A stretch of DNA of 64,000 nucleotides from assembly GCA_035634255.1 (NCBI GenBank), contig DASQDI010000157.1, positions 62,001-126,000 on the forward strand. Reading direction: 5' to 3'. Positions within the stretch are counted from its first letter, which is position 1; each line of letters starts with the position of its first letter. Made by a program: the position numbers and the translations under genes. Below, one piece after another: positions 42,487 through 50,750 of the stretch. The DNA is from DATLMR01 sp035634255. GTDB taxonomy: Bacteria; Acidobacteriota; Blastocatellia; UBA7656. The notes under the pieces were generated by a model that saw only the letters and a program-made list of their open reading frames with translations, searched no databases and was not told the origin of the DNA.

Positions 42487-43428
42487 ATGTCAGTTCTGGT
42501 CGTAGGCTCTGTGGCGTTCGATTCCATCAAGACGCCCTTCGGAGAGAGAAATCGTGCGCTGGGCGGGTCGGCGACGTTCTTCAGCGTCGCCGCTTCTTTT
42601 TTCACGGACGTGCGTGTGGTCGCTGTCGTGGGCGAAGACTTCGGGCCGGAGGAAGAGGCCGTCTTCCGCGAGCGCGAGATCGACCTGTCCGACCTCGAAA
42701 GGATCGAAGGGCAGCCGAGCTTTCATTGGAAGGGCGAGTACGGTTACGACCTGAACGTCGCCCGGACTCTCGACACGCAGCTCAACGTCTTCGCCGACTT
42801 CAACCCCAAGCTGTCGGGCGCGGCGAGAGAGACGCCGTTCCTCTTCCTGGGCAACATCCAGCCGCAGCTTCAGGTCGAAGTGCGCAGGCAGGTGGCGGCG
42901 AAGCTCGTCGCCGCGGACACCATGAACTACTGGATCGACAACACCCGCGACGACCTCACGGAGATGCTGAAGCACATCGACATCCTGATCATCAACGACT
43001 CGGAGGCGAGGGAGCTTGCCGGGGAAGCCAACCTCGTGCGCGCGGCCAGAAAGGTCCTCGCGATGGGGCCGAAGCGCCTGGTCGTAAAACGGGGCGAGTA
43101 CGGCGCGGCGATGTTCACCGAAGAGTCTTATTTCGCGACCCCCGCCTACCCGCTCGAAGACGTGTTCGACCCGACCGGCGCGGGCGACAGCTTCGCCGGG
43201 GGGTTCATGGGGTACCTCGCGGCGGCCAACTCGACCGAGGAGGCCGACATGAGGCGCGCGATAATCTACGGCTCGGTCATGGCGTCGTTCAACGTCGAGG
43301 AGTTCAGTTGCGACCGCATGCGCAGGCTCACTCACGACGAGATTTCAGAGCGGTTCCGGCAGCTAAGGGCGATCTCGCACTTCGAGGAAAAAGAGATGCC
43401 GCGCCGGAGGTTGGCGAGGGACTTGTAG
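42487..43428 (+). CDS. PfkB-family sugar/nucleoside kinase
   Basis: The 313-residue protein has the ribokinase fold signatures: GGSATFFSVAASFF (substrate glycines), DTMNYWI, and the anion-hole and base motif DPTGAGDSFAGGFMGY near the end. The DTMNYWID segment is like that of adenosine-kinase-related PfkB proteins of this group. It phosphorylates a sugar or nucleoside with ATP. Its neighbourhood with mtnP (adenine salvage) makes a purine-linked role reasonable but unproven. Confidence 0.88.
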   Translation: MSVLVVGSVAFDSIKTPFGERNRALGGSATFFSVAASFFTDVRVVAVVGEDFGPEEEAVFREREIDLSDLERIEGQPSFHWKGEYGYDLNVARTLDTQLNVFADFNPKLSGAARETPFLFLGNIQPQLQVEVRRQVAAKLVAADTMNYWIDNTRDDLTEMLKHIDILIINDSEARELAGEANLVRAARKVLAMGPKRLVVKRGEYGAAMFTEESYFATPAYPLEDVFDPTGAGDSFAGGFMGYLAAANSTEEADMRRAIIYGSVMASFNVEEFSCDRMRRLTHDEISERFRQLRAISHFEEKEMPRRRLARDL

Positions 43429-43431
43429 CCG

Positions 43432-43456
43432 TCAGGGGGCGGGCCCGCCCCCCTGA
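43432..43456. terminator. Bidirectional terminator-like palindrome
   Basis: TCAGGGGGCGGG at 43432-43443 is directly followed by its near-perfect reverse complement (one extra C) at 43444-43456. It sits between the convergent stops of the PfkB kinase and the zinc-binding membrane protein. Confidence 0.6.
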
Positions 43457-43457
43457 A

Positions 43458-43859
43458 TCACTCTTTTATACAGACACTACAGGGTTTGAGATTGCGCTCG
43501 AAGGCCGCGTCCGCGCTCAGGGCCGTGCGCTCGCACTGTCTGGGGATATGAGTCGAGGTGTGATAATATTCGCGGTCCGTCGTGCAGGAGTAGACGAGCT
43601 TGACCGGTTTGGAGAGCCGCCTGACCTGCACCTGCCCAGGCTCGTTCAGCCTGACCGCCGAACCCGCCTCGGGCTGCGTGGCGGCCGCAGGCCTCGCCTG
43701 CCGGGGCGCTTCCCGGCCCGCAAACTCATTTTTCACGAAGCAAAGCACCACCCACCCGGCGACGAGGAGTAAAATAGAGGCAGCTATGGAAATGAGCTTG
43801 TAGAAGATCAGAAGAGGTTGGGTACTACGTAAAGCGCTTCTAGCCTGGAGGCTTGCCAC
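43458..43859 (-). CDS. Small membrane protein with YHxxxC...PCxxC zinc-binding-like motif
   Basis: The 133-residue protein has one transmembrane helix (about residues 19-42, FYKLISIAASILLLVAGWVVL). A Pro/Ala-rich stretch follows. The C-terminal 45 residues read VYSCTTDREYYH, CERTALS and LKPCSVC. This order resembles the small zinc-binding module YHxxxC...PCxxC seen at the ends of some nucleases and Ada-like domains, here without the nuclease. The match is by eye. It converges on the PfkB gene; dapF begins divergently about 120 bases away. Confidence 0.6.
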   Translation of the reverse strand: MASLQARSALRSTQPLLIFYKLISIAASILLLVAGWVVLCFVKNEFAGREAPRQARPAAATQPEAGSAVRLNEPGQVQVRRLSKPVKLVYSCTTDREYYHTSTHIPRQCERTALSADAAFERNLKPCSVCIKE

Positions 43860-43980
43860 AGCTTAACGCTCCTTTCAATGCCTGCTTAAGCTACTTCTGG
43901 GGAAGCGTGAAAATTAGCACACGAGGCCACACGGGTCAAGCCGGAATCAGCGGCGGCGGACCCGCGTCGACCCGAACCGG

Positions 43981-44859
43981 ATGCGAGGTAAAGTGGGGGA
44001 ATTGAGATTCACAAAACTACAGGGGCTCGGGAACGATTTTCTCATCATCCCGGCCGACGCAATCGAGCAGCTCGCGGACGCGCCCGCGCTGGCGCGCGCG
44101 ATGTGCAGGAGGAATTACGGGGCGGGCGCGGACGGCATAGTCTTCGTCGCCCCGCCCTCGACGGCCGACGCCGACTTCTCTTCCAGAATCTTCAACTCGG
44201 ACGGGAGCGAGGCGGAGATATCGGGGAACGGGACGCGCTGCGCCGCCGCGTACCTTTATTACCAAGGCCGGTGGTCGAAGCCCGAGATCAGGGTCGGGAC
44301 GGCCGCCGGAATAAAGACGGGCAAGCTGGTGGCGCGCTCGGGCACGCGGTTCGATTTCGAGTTCGACATGGGCGAGCCGCGCCTCTCGAGCCTTGAGCTC
44401 CCGATGAGCCTCGATCACCCGCTGCCTAAGGTCGTCGGCCATCACCTGATCCTCGGGGGGGAGATATTCGAAGTGACCTGCGTCTCGATGGGGAACCCGC
44501 ACTGCACCCTCTTCATCAACGACCTCGAATCGGTAAACATTGAGGAGATCGGGCCGCTCATCGAAGACCACCCCGCCTTCCCGAATCGGACCAACGTCGA
44601 GTTCGCGCGGGTGGTCTCGCGCGAGGAGATCGAGGTGATGTTCTGGGAGCGCGGGGTCGGGCGCACGCTCTCTTCCGGCACCGGCTCGTGCGGTGCCGCG
44701 GTCGCGGCGATGCTGAACGGGTTCACCGACCGGACCGTCAAAGTCGTCACGGGGGGCGGGACTCTGCGCATCAAATGGCGGGACGACAACCGGGTCGCGC
44801 TCACGGGCGCGGCGGAGGTGATCTACGAAGGGCTCTGGCTGTCCGACTCCGACCAGTAG
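43981..44859 (+). CDS. dapF: Diaminopimelate epimerase
   Basis: The 292-residue protein has the two catalytic Cys of the family: one in SGNGTRCAAAY and one in SSGTGSCGAAV. It begins FTKLQGLGNDFLII, another signature, and keeps GNPHCTLF. It converts LL- to meso-diaminopimelate for peptidoglycan and lysine. The start may be the ATG at 43981 or a TTG at 43999 nearer the domain. No other lysine-pathway gene is in the window. Confidence 0.95.
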   Translation: MRGKVGELRFTKLQGLGNDFLIIPADAIEQLADAPALARAMCRRNYGAGADGIVFVAPPSTADADFSSRIFNSDGSEAEISGNGTRCAAAYLYYQGRWSKPEIRVGTAAGIKTGKLVARSGTRFDFEFDMGEPRLSSLELPMSLDHPLPKVVGHHLILGGEIFEVTCVSMGNPHCTLFINDLESVNIEEIGPLIEDHPAFPNRTNVEFARVVSREEIEVMFWERGVGRTLSSGTGSCGAAVAAMLNGFTDRTVKVVTGGGTLRIKWRDDNRVALTGAAEVIYEGLWLSDSDQ

Positions 44860-44990
44860 TCTCGAACGAGCCGGCGGCCTAAAAACTATTGCGCCCCGGC
44901 CACCCGGATAATATTATACAGGGGGTCATTCGAACGGCCCGCATTTCAAAATGCCTCAAGGGCGCTGAGGCCGAAGAGACAGGACAAAGA

Positions 44991-45365
44991 ATGGCATTCT
45001 GCCCCAACTGCGAAGCCGAGTACAAGGAAGGCATCACCGTTTGCGTCGACTGCAATTATGAACTGGTCCCCGAATTGACCCCGGAGACCGTGGTGCACGA
45101 TAAGACCGATGCCGAGCCAGTGCCCTTCCAATCGTTCAAGACCGGAGCCGAGGCCGAGATGGTCTACAATCTCCTGCAGCAGAACGGGATCAGGGCGTTC
45201 GTCCAGGGCGGCGATTTCGCCGTGATTCCGGGTAGCTTTTCACAGGAAGTCATATTGATGGTCGACGAGCGCGACCTCAGTCGCGCGGTCGAGGTCTACG
45301 AAGCCTACTTCGACGCAGATTCCCCTGCCCCTGCCAGCGAAAACCAATCCGAAGGCGAGCAGTGA
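44991..45365 (+). CDS. Zinc-ribbon plus DUF2007-like signal-transducing protein
   Basis: The 124-residue protein starts with a zinc ribbon (CPNCEAEYKEGITVCVDCNYEL) followed by a DUF2007-type domain (FKTGAEAEMVYNLLQQNGIRAFVQGGDFAVIP and a closing VILMVDERDLSRAVEVYEAYF). These folds resemble PII-like small sensors; their ligand is not known. The start is the ATG before MAFCPNC, with AGGACAAAGA upstream. An ATAATATTATACA stretch around 44909-44920 may be a promoter. Confidence 0.78.
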   Translation: MAFCPNCEAEYKEGITVCVDCNYELVPELTPETVVHDKTDAEPVPFQSFKTGAEAEMVYNLLQQNGIRAFVQGGDFAVIPGSFSQEVILMVDERDLSRAVEVYEAYFDADSPAPASENQSEGEQ

Positions 45366-45450
45366 CGCCCGCCGGTTATCAACACCATTTTTGAGCTTAA
45401 GCCGACCGGCACGTTGATATTCGGGCGTCGCGCATCGAGAGGGGTTTGTG

Positions 45451-46545
45451 ATGAAGCATCTTTCACGCGTTGCCATTGTCTCCTTACTTATTCTAGGGTT
45501 CTTATCGTCCGCGCGCGCGCAGGAGCGCGCGACGAGGGCCGAGCTTGACTGCCTGCTGTTGACCGGCTCGGGCCGGGCCGCGCGGCCCGGAGAGTTCTCT
45601 CCCTACCTTTCGTTCCACCACGTCTGGACCCCGAGCCTGAATTACGGGCAATTCCGCTCGAACGGCATCAACCTCCACTACGAGACGGAAGGCGTGGGCG
45701 ACGAGACCATCATCGTCATTCACGGGGGGCCGGGGCTGCCTCACGAATACTTCCATCCCGGCCTGTCGAACCTCGGCAAGTACGCGCGGCTCGTCTACTT
45801 CGACAGGCGCGCCGACATGCTCAGCACGGGGGCCCGCTACGAGGTGGCGACGCTCGAAGAGATGGCCGAAGACGTTGACGCGCTGCGGCAGTCCCTCGGG
45901 CTGAGCCGTGTCACTCTGCTGGGGCACAGCTTCGGAGGGGCAATCGCGCTCACTTACGCGCTCCGACACCCGGAGCAGGTCAAGCGGCTCATCCTCGTCA
46001 GCACGTCCGGCATGGTCGAAAGTCCCGCCAACGTGGAGAAGCGGTTGATCAAATCGCTCACCCCGAAGGAGCTGTCGGCCTACAATTCCACCGAAGGGCT
46101 ACAGGGGTCGGGCTCTCCGTGCGACCGGGTTCGCAACCGCTACCGCGCGCTCTTCCCGCACTATTTCCATAAAGCGCCCGACGCGAAGTCGCTGGATAGA
46201 GGGACCTATTCGATCTACTTCGACATGCTCTCCCGGAAGCTGCTGCTCGCGGGAAGCTCGGGCGGTTTCGACGTGCGCGACCGGCTCGAAAGTATAAAGG
46301 TCCCGGCGCTCGTTCTCGGAGGCCGGTACGACCTCGTCACCCCCCTGAATCACGCGGACGAGCTGGCGAAGGGCCTGCCGCAGTCGAGGCTGGTGGTGCT
46401 TGAGCGCAGCGGCCACTTCCCTTTCATGGAGGAGAATTATCTCTTCACCGAGTGGGTGAGAAAGTTCATTGAGGCGACTAGCGACGGCGTTGAGGACAGG
46501 GGCGCGGTCGGGGAGTCAGAGACGGTCAGCGGAGTGCTTCGGTAG
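45451..46545 (+). CDS. Exported alpha/beta hydrolase, prolyl-aminopeptidase-like
   Basis: The 364-residue protein has a signal peptide (KHLSRVAIVSLLILGFLSSARAQ). The alpha/beta fold carries HGGPGLPHEYFHP (oxyanion loop), nucleophile GHSFGG, acid Asp in RYDLVTPL and base His in RSGHFPFMEE. HGGPG followed by a Gly-His-Ser elbow is the pattern of proline iminopeptidases; the subgroup is likely but not certain. A GTG three bases earlier adds one residue. It should act in the periplasm. Unusually, about 60 residues precede the fold. Confidence 0.85.
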   Translation: MKHLSRVAIVSLLILGFLSSARAQERATRAELDCLLLTGSGRAARPGEFSPYLSFHHVWTPSLNYGQFRSNGINLHYETEGVGDETIIVIHGGPGLPHEYFHPGLSNLGKYARLVYFDRRADMLSTGARYEVATLEEMAEDVDALRQSLGLSRVTLLGHSFGGAIALTYALRHPEQVKRLILVSTSGMVESPANVEKRLIKSLTPKELSAYNSTEGLQGSGSPCDRVRNRYRALFPHYFHKAPDAKSLDRGTYSIYFDMLSRKLLLAGSSGGFDVRDRLESIKVPALVLGGRYDLVTPLNHADELAKGLPQSRLVVLERSGHFPFMEENYLFTEWVRKFIEATSDGVEDRGAVGESETVSGVLR

Positions 46546-46601
46546 ATTCGGAAGGCTTTCGGCCCGGCGCTCGCCCCGTGCATTAGGTTTCCGAGTTTTG
46601 C

Positions 46602-46607
46602 TAACAT
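46602..46607 (+). promoter_or_regulatory. -10-like hexamer ahead of cutA
   Basis: TAACAT lies 7 bases before the cutA ATG, which would place the transcription start on or next to the start codon. No ribosome binding site is visible. The layout resembles that of the Fic-like gene. Confidence 0.35.
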
Positions 46608-46614
46608 TCGGTCC

Positions 46615-46959
46615 ATGAAGACGGACACCAACACGGCGGACTCGGGGCTGATGGCTTTCGTGACCGCGCCCAATGAAGAAGAGGCGGCTCGCCTGGCCGA
46701 AGCGCTCGTGTCGGAGCGTCTGGCCGCCTGTGTGAACCTTGTCAGGGGGATCGAATCGATCTACAGGTGGGAAGGCGAGGTCACGCGGGACCGCGAAGTG
46801 CTTCTAATAATCAAGACGACCCGAGGGAGATACGGAGAGCTTGAGCGGCGGGTTAAGGAGCTTCACAGTTACAGCACTCCCGAAGTGATCGCTTTCAAAA
46901 TCGAGCAAGGGTCGAGAGAGTACCTCGACTGGCTGAGGGAATCCACGAGAATTCAGTAG
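46615..46959 (+). CDS. cutA: CutA-family divalent-cation-tolerance protein
   Basis: The 114-residue protein has the family features: TAPNEEEAARLAEALVSERLAACVNLV near the start, IESIYRWEGEV in the centre and HSYSTPEVIAFKIEQGSREYLDWL at the end. CutA forms a trimer with a ferredoxin-like fold. It was named for copper tolerance in E. coli, but its function in most bacteria is unsettled. It ends within a 15-bp palindrome and converges on the Ala/Lys-rich gene. Confidence 0.95.
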   Translation: MKTDTNTADSGLMAFVTAPNEEEAARLAEALVSERLAACVNLVRGIESIYRWEGEVTRDREVLLIIKTTRGRYGELERRVKELHSYSTPEVIAFKIEQGSREYLDWLRESTRIQ

Positions 46960-46986
46960 GGACATAGGCTGTATGTCCCTACTGAA
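46952..46986. terminator. Perfect 15-bp palindrome ending cutA
   Basis: TTCAGTAGGGACATA at 46952-46966 and TATGTCCCTACTGAA at 46972-46986 pair perfectly across a 5-nt loop. The cutA stop codon lies inside the first arm. It faces the convergent Ala/Lys-rich gene, so it may end transcription in both directions. The tail is not T-rich. Confidence 0.7.
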
Positions 46987-47023
46987 CTCCAAACAGGCCG
47001 CTGCCCTTCGTACGATCTTCCGA

Positions 47024-47812
47024 TCAACGCCTGCCTGTCTTCGCCGCGCCTTGCTTCACGGCACCTCGCTTTGCCGCGCCTTGCCTCGCGGCACCTTTTC
47101 CGGCGCCACCTTTCTTTGCGGCACTTTTATTTGCGGCTCCGGCCTTTGTGCCGCCGGCTTTATTCGCGGGCGCTTTCTTAGACGGCGCGGCCTTTTTTGC
47201 CGCCCCCGCTTTCTTCGCCGCCCCGCCTCTCAATGAAGAGAGGCTGCTTTCCTGCTTCGCGCTGGCCGCGCCCTTTTTCGCCCCCCCGGCTTTCTTAGCG
47301 CCGCCGACATTCGCGCCCATCTTCCCCGCGCCGCCTTTCGCGGTCGCCGCTTTGGCGCTGGTTCTGGACGCGCCAGCTTTGGATGAGCCTGCTTTGGACG
47401 GCCCCGCCTTGGACGCGCCCGCTTTGGTCCCCGAGGCTTTCCCGGCTCCGGCGTACGTACCCGATCCGGCTTTCGCGCTCGGACCGGCTTTTGCGGACTT
47501 GGTCCCGCCGCCCTTTCCCGCTCCGCCTTTCTTAGCGGCCCCGCTCTTTGCTGAAGCCGCGGCCCCCGCGCCCCCTCCGCCCGGAAGCACCCTTCCGAGA
47601 GTCGAGCCTATCGCGCGGGCCGCTCTGACCAGCGGGCCGTCCCCGGCCCCCTGCGCGGGCGCTTCGCCGGTTTCCGCCGGGCGGTCGTCGGCTTGAGTCG
47701 CCTGAGATGATTGAGCGGGTTGAGACTCTTGACCGGGCTGAGACCCCTGAGCGGGTTGAGGCTCCTGATCCGGTTGATCTCCGCCCGAATCGATCCTGTC
47801 TTCATTCTCCAT
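47024..47812 (-). CDS. Ala/Lys/Gly-rich low-complexity protein, histone-H1-like
   Basis: The 262-residue protein has an acidic Gln/Pro-rich N-terminal part (about 60 residues, repeats like QPAQ and QPGQ). A short hydrophobic stretch follows (LVRAARAIGSTLGRVLP). Then about 180 residues are made mainly of Ala, Lys, Gly and Ser, with AKKGGA, KAGASKAG and AAKKA repeats. The basic tail resembles bacterial histone-H1-like proteins (Hc1, AlgP) that bind DNA. Third-position G/C bias fits a real gene, and it lies on the same strand as purH, 24 bases after its stop. DNA binding is inference. Confidence 0.7.
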   Translation of the reverse strand: MENEDRIDSGGDQPDQEPQPAQGSQPGQESQPAQSSQATQADDRPAETGEAPAQGAGDGPLVRAARAIGSTLGRVLPGGGGAGAAASAKSGAAKKGGAGKGGGTKSAKAGPSAKAGSGTYAGAGKASGTKAGASKAGPSKAGSSKAGASRTSAKAATAKGGAGKMGANVGGAKKAGGAKKGAASAKQESSLSSLRGGAAKKAGAAKKAAPSKKAPANKAGGTKAGAANKSAAKKGGAGKGAARQGAAKRGAVKQGAAKTGRR

Positions 47813-47835
47813 TTCTATTCTCCTCCTTAGTGGGG

Positions 47836-49425
47836 TTAGTGTTTGAAATGTCGCATTCCTGTGAAGACCATTGCAAGATTGTGCTCGTTCGCAGCCGCCA
47901 TGACTTCTTCGTCGCGGACCGACCCGCCCGGCTGAATTATGGCGGTTATGCCCGCGCGCGCCGCCTCGTCCACCCCGTCCCGGAATGGGAAGAAGGCGTC
48001 GGAAGCAAGCGCGGTCCCCGCGAGAGGAAGCTGAGCCTTCATCGTTCCTATCCTGACCGAATCGATCCGGCTCATCTGCCCCGCGCCCACTCCTACTAGC
48101 TGCCCCTCGCGCGCGTAGACTATCGCATTCGATTTCACGTGCTTTGCGATTACCCAGGCGAATCGCATCGCGCGCATCTCTTCTTCGGACGGCCTTCTCG
48201 CGCTCACGACGCGGAGTTGCGTATCGTTAAGAGCCCCGAGGTCGGGGTCCTGCACCAGCAGCCCGTTGTCGCTGATCGCGCGGATCTCGAAAGGCGGGGC
48301 GGCCTTCGATGAAGAAGTCCGCATCACCCGCAGGTTCTTCTTCGAGGCCAGAACGTCGAGCGCGTCCTGCTCGTAGCCCGGAGCGACGATGGCTTCGAAG
48401 AAAGTCTCGGCTATCGCCCGCGCCGCGGCCCCGTCCACCGTCCCGTTGAACCCGATGATCCCGCCGAACGCGGAGACCGGGTCGGTCGCCTTCGCTTTTT
48501 CGAACGCCTCGGCAACGCTCCCCCCGAGCGCCGCCCCGCAAGGGTTCGTGTGCTTGATGATCACGCACGCGGCCCCGGAGAACTCAGAGAAATCCGAGAC
48601 GAGCCGCCATGCCGAATCGAGGTCGATCAGGTTATTGAACGAAAGCTCCTTCCCCTGAAGCTTCTCGGCCCTCGCCACCCCCTGCCCCGGCTCGTCCGTA
48701 ATGTAGAGGGCCGCGCGCTGGTGAGGGTTTTCGCCGTACCGGAGGCTCATCTCTTTCCTGGCGAAGAGCCCGAGGCGCGCGGGCAGGTCCGCCGGCTTCT
48801 CCACGCGAAGGGCCTCGCCTTCGGGCTCGATGCCGACGGAATCGATCAGGAACCGGGCTATCGCGGCGTCGTAGAGGCCCGTCGTCTCGAAGGCGCGCCG
48901 GGCCAGCCGCAGGCGCGTCAGCCTCGACACCGTCCCGCCCTTCGCGTCCATTTCGTCGGCGATGATGCCGTAGTCGGAGGGGTCGACCACGACCACCACG
49001 TCCTCGAAATTCTTCGCGGCCGACCGTATCATCGACGGCCCCCCGATGTCTATGTTCTCGATGGCTTCCCCGACTTCGACCCCCTCGCGCGCGACCGTCT
49101 CGCGGAATGGGTAGAGGTTGACGATCACCATGTCGATGTACTCGATTGAGTTCTCGCCCACCTGCCGGTCGTGGTCCGGGTTGCCGCGCATCGCGAGTAT
49201 ACCGCCGTGAACTTTCGGGTGGAGCGTCTTGACCCGCCCGCTCAATATTTCGGGGAAGCCCGTCAGGTCCGACACGTCGCGAACTTCGAGCCCTTCGTCC
49301 CTGAGCAACCCGGCCGTGCCGCCCGTCGAAACCAGCTCGATCCCGTGGGCGCTGAGACGCCGGGCGAAGTCAGCCAGCCCCGTCTTGTCCGAGACGCTCA
49401 ACAATGCTCTCGCTATCTTTTTCAA
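47836..49425 (-). CDS. purH: Bifunctional AICAR transformylase / IMP cyclohydrolase
   Basis: The 529-residue protein has the N-terminal MGS-like IMP cyclohydrolase domain (ALLSVSDKTGLADFARRL, STGGTAGLL). The C-terminal formyltransferase domain has KEMSLRYGENPHQRAALY, VIIKHTNPCGAALG and a terminal Phe-Lys-His segment. It carries out the last two steps of IMP synthesis. The start is TTG at 49425 (ahead of KKIARALLSVSD), with a purine-rich stretch upstream. The Ala/Lys-rich gene follows on the same strand. Confidence 0.96.
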   Translation of the reverse strand: MKKIARALLSVSDKTGLADFARRLSAHGIELVSTGGTAGLLRDEGLEVRDVSDLTGFPEILSGRVKTLHPKVHGGILAMRGNPDHDRQVGENSIEYIDMVIVNLYPFRETVAREGVEVGEAIENIDIGGPSMIRSAAKNFEDVVVVVDPSDYGIIADEMDAKGGTVSRLTRLRLARRAFETTGLYDAAIARFLIDSVGIEPEGEALRVEKPADLPARLGLFARKEMSLRYGENPHQRAALYITDEPGQGVARAEKLQGKELSFNNLIDLDSAWRLVSDFSEFSGAACVIIKHTNPCGAALGGSVAEAFEKAKATDPVSAFGGIIGFNGTVDGAAARAIAETFFEAIVAPGYEQDALDVLASKKNLRVMRTSSSKAAPPFEIRAISDNGLLVQDPDLGALNDTQLRVVSARRPSEEEMRAMRFAWVIAKHVKSNAIVYAREGQLVGVGAGQMSRIDSVRIGTMKAQLPLAGTALASDAFFPFRDGVDEAARAGITAIIQPGGSVRDEEVMAAANEHNLAMVFTGMRHFKH

Positions 49426-49436
49426 GGTCGCCGCCT

Positions 49437-49544
49437 TTCCAAAAAAGTCACGGGCGGGGGCAGAGTCCTGAATGATTCGAGACTCTCTTTATAGAATCCC
49501 CTTCCTCCCCTGAATCCTGACCCCTGACCACCGGCCCCTGAGAA
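49437..49544. repeat. Intergenic repeat element, copy 2
   Basis: The gap between purH and the kynureninase gene carries CTGACCACCGGCCCCT at 49524-49539, matching 28394-28409 with one change. CCTGACCCCTGACC and an AT-rich TTTATAGAATCC also parallel the first copy. It may be a degenerate dispersed element. Confidence 0.45.
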
Positions 49545-50726
49545 TCAATTCGCAATCGCCGAGGTGTGCTGCTCGTAGGCTTTAGTCTCGAGGATCGATT
49601 TGATCTCCCGGACCACAAGCTCCAGCTCTTCGTCCTTCGAGTAGAAGTGTGGGGCAATTCTTATGCCCGCGCCCGGCCTGAAGTCGACGAGGAAGTCGCG
49701 GCGCGAAAGCTCCTGAGTCACCTGCTGCCCGTGCGGGACATCGAGGACGACCGTACCGCCGCGCCGCTCAGACTCCCTCGGGCAGTTAATCGATAGCCCC
49801 GCCTCCTCGGCCAGGGCTATCAGCTTAGTCGTCTGCCGGACCGATTTCTCCCTGATCTTCTCGACCCCCACTTCGTTGATGATCTCGTAGCCCGACCTCG
49901 CGGCGTACAGGGCCGGGATGTTCGGAGACCCGTTCAGGAACCGGAACATGTTGTCCGCGTAGTCGTTCGCCCCCGCCTCGAAGGCGAACGGATGTTTGTG
50001 AGCCATCCACCCGGTCAGGCGCGGTTCGAGCGTGGACCGGAGGTCGCTGCGCACGTACAGGTAGCCCGCGCCCGGCCCCCCGCAGAGCCACTTCACCGAG
50101 CCGCCCGTCGCGAAGTCCACGTTCAGTTCGCGCACGTTTAGCGGCACCGTCCCCGCCGACTGGTAGGCGTCGAGCACGACCATCGCCCCGACTTCATGCG
50201 CGCGCTCGATGATCGCCCGCACGTCCTGAATGAACGCGCTCCGGAAGATCACGTGCGAGACGGAGACGAGCAGGGTCTCCTCGTCAATCGCCGCCAGCAT
50301 TCTGTCGAGCGGGACGGTTATGCCGTCCTCCGACGGCACGGAGACCACCCGCGCGCCGTCGCGCTCCTTCGCGTGGTAGACGTAAAAGTTGGAGGGGAAG
50401 TTCAGGCCCTCGGACACGATTTTGTTTCTCCTGCCGGAGAAGTCGAAGCAGGAATTTATGATGGATTGGCAGACGGAGACGTTCTGGTGCATGACGACAT
50501 CGCCCGGCCCGGCCCCGATAATCCTGCCGACGAGATCGCCGATGGCGACCGGCATCTCCCACCACCCTTCGGCCCACGCGCGGATCCCGCGCGTCGCCCA
50601 CATCTCGGCGTACTCGTTCAGCGCCGAATAGGTGCGGCGCGGCATCGCCCCGAGCGAATGGCTGATCAAGTAAACGGTCTTGTCCAGGATCGGGAACTCT
50701 TTGCGCCACTCTAAAAGCTCGTCCAT
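49545..50726 (-). CDS. kynU: Kynureninase-like PLP enzyme
   Basis: The 393-residue protein is a class V aminotransferase-fold enzyme. The PLP Lys lies in GGSVKWLCGGPGAGYLYV, with the Asp of VVLDAYQSAGTVPL and NVSVCQS in the phosphate-binding region. It starts with FPILDKTVYLISHSLGAMPRR. The family includes kynureninases and cysteine desulfurase-like enzymes. The adjacent tryptophan 2,3-dioxygenase favours kynureninase (kynurenine to anthranilate and alanine). No kynurenine 3-monooxygenase is seen, so anthranilate is the likely product. GGAGG precedes the ATG. It is the last gene of the cluster. Confidence 0.85.
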   Translation of the reverse strand: MDELLEWRKEFPILDKTVYLISHSLGAMPRRTYSALNEYAEMWATRGIRAWAEGWWEMPVAIGDLVGRIIGAGPGDVVMHQNVSVCQSIINSCFDFSGRRNKIVSEGLNFPSNFYVYHAKERDGARVVSVPSEDGITVPLDRMLAAIDEETLLVSVSHVIFRSAFIQDVRAIIERAHEVGAMVVLDAYQSAGTVPLNVRELNVDFATGGSVKWLCGGPGAGYLYVRSDLRSTLEPRLTGWMAHKHPFAFEAGANDYADNMFRFLNGSPNIPALYAARSGYEIINEVGVEKIREKSVRQTTKLIALAEEAGLSINCPRESERRGGTVVLDVPHGQQVTQELSRRDFLVDFRPGAGIRIAPHFYSKDEELELVVREIKSILETKAYEQHTSAIAN

Positions 50727-50750
50727 AAAAATCCTCCGTAAATTCTCTTA

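Noticed and set aside
47148..47696. Hydrophobic Ala/Phe/Pro-rich plus-strand frame, like a membrane protein
   Set aside because: It is the complement of the Ala/Lys repeats; Lys codons read backwards give Phe and Leu. It has no signal or ribosome binding site.
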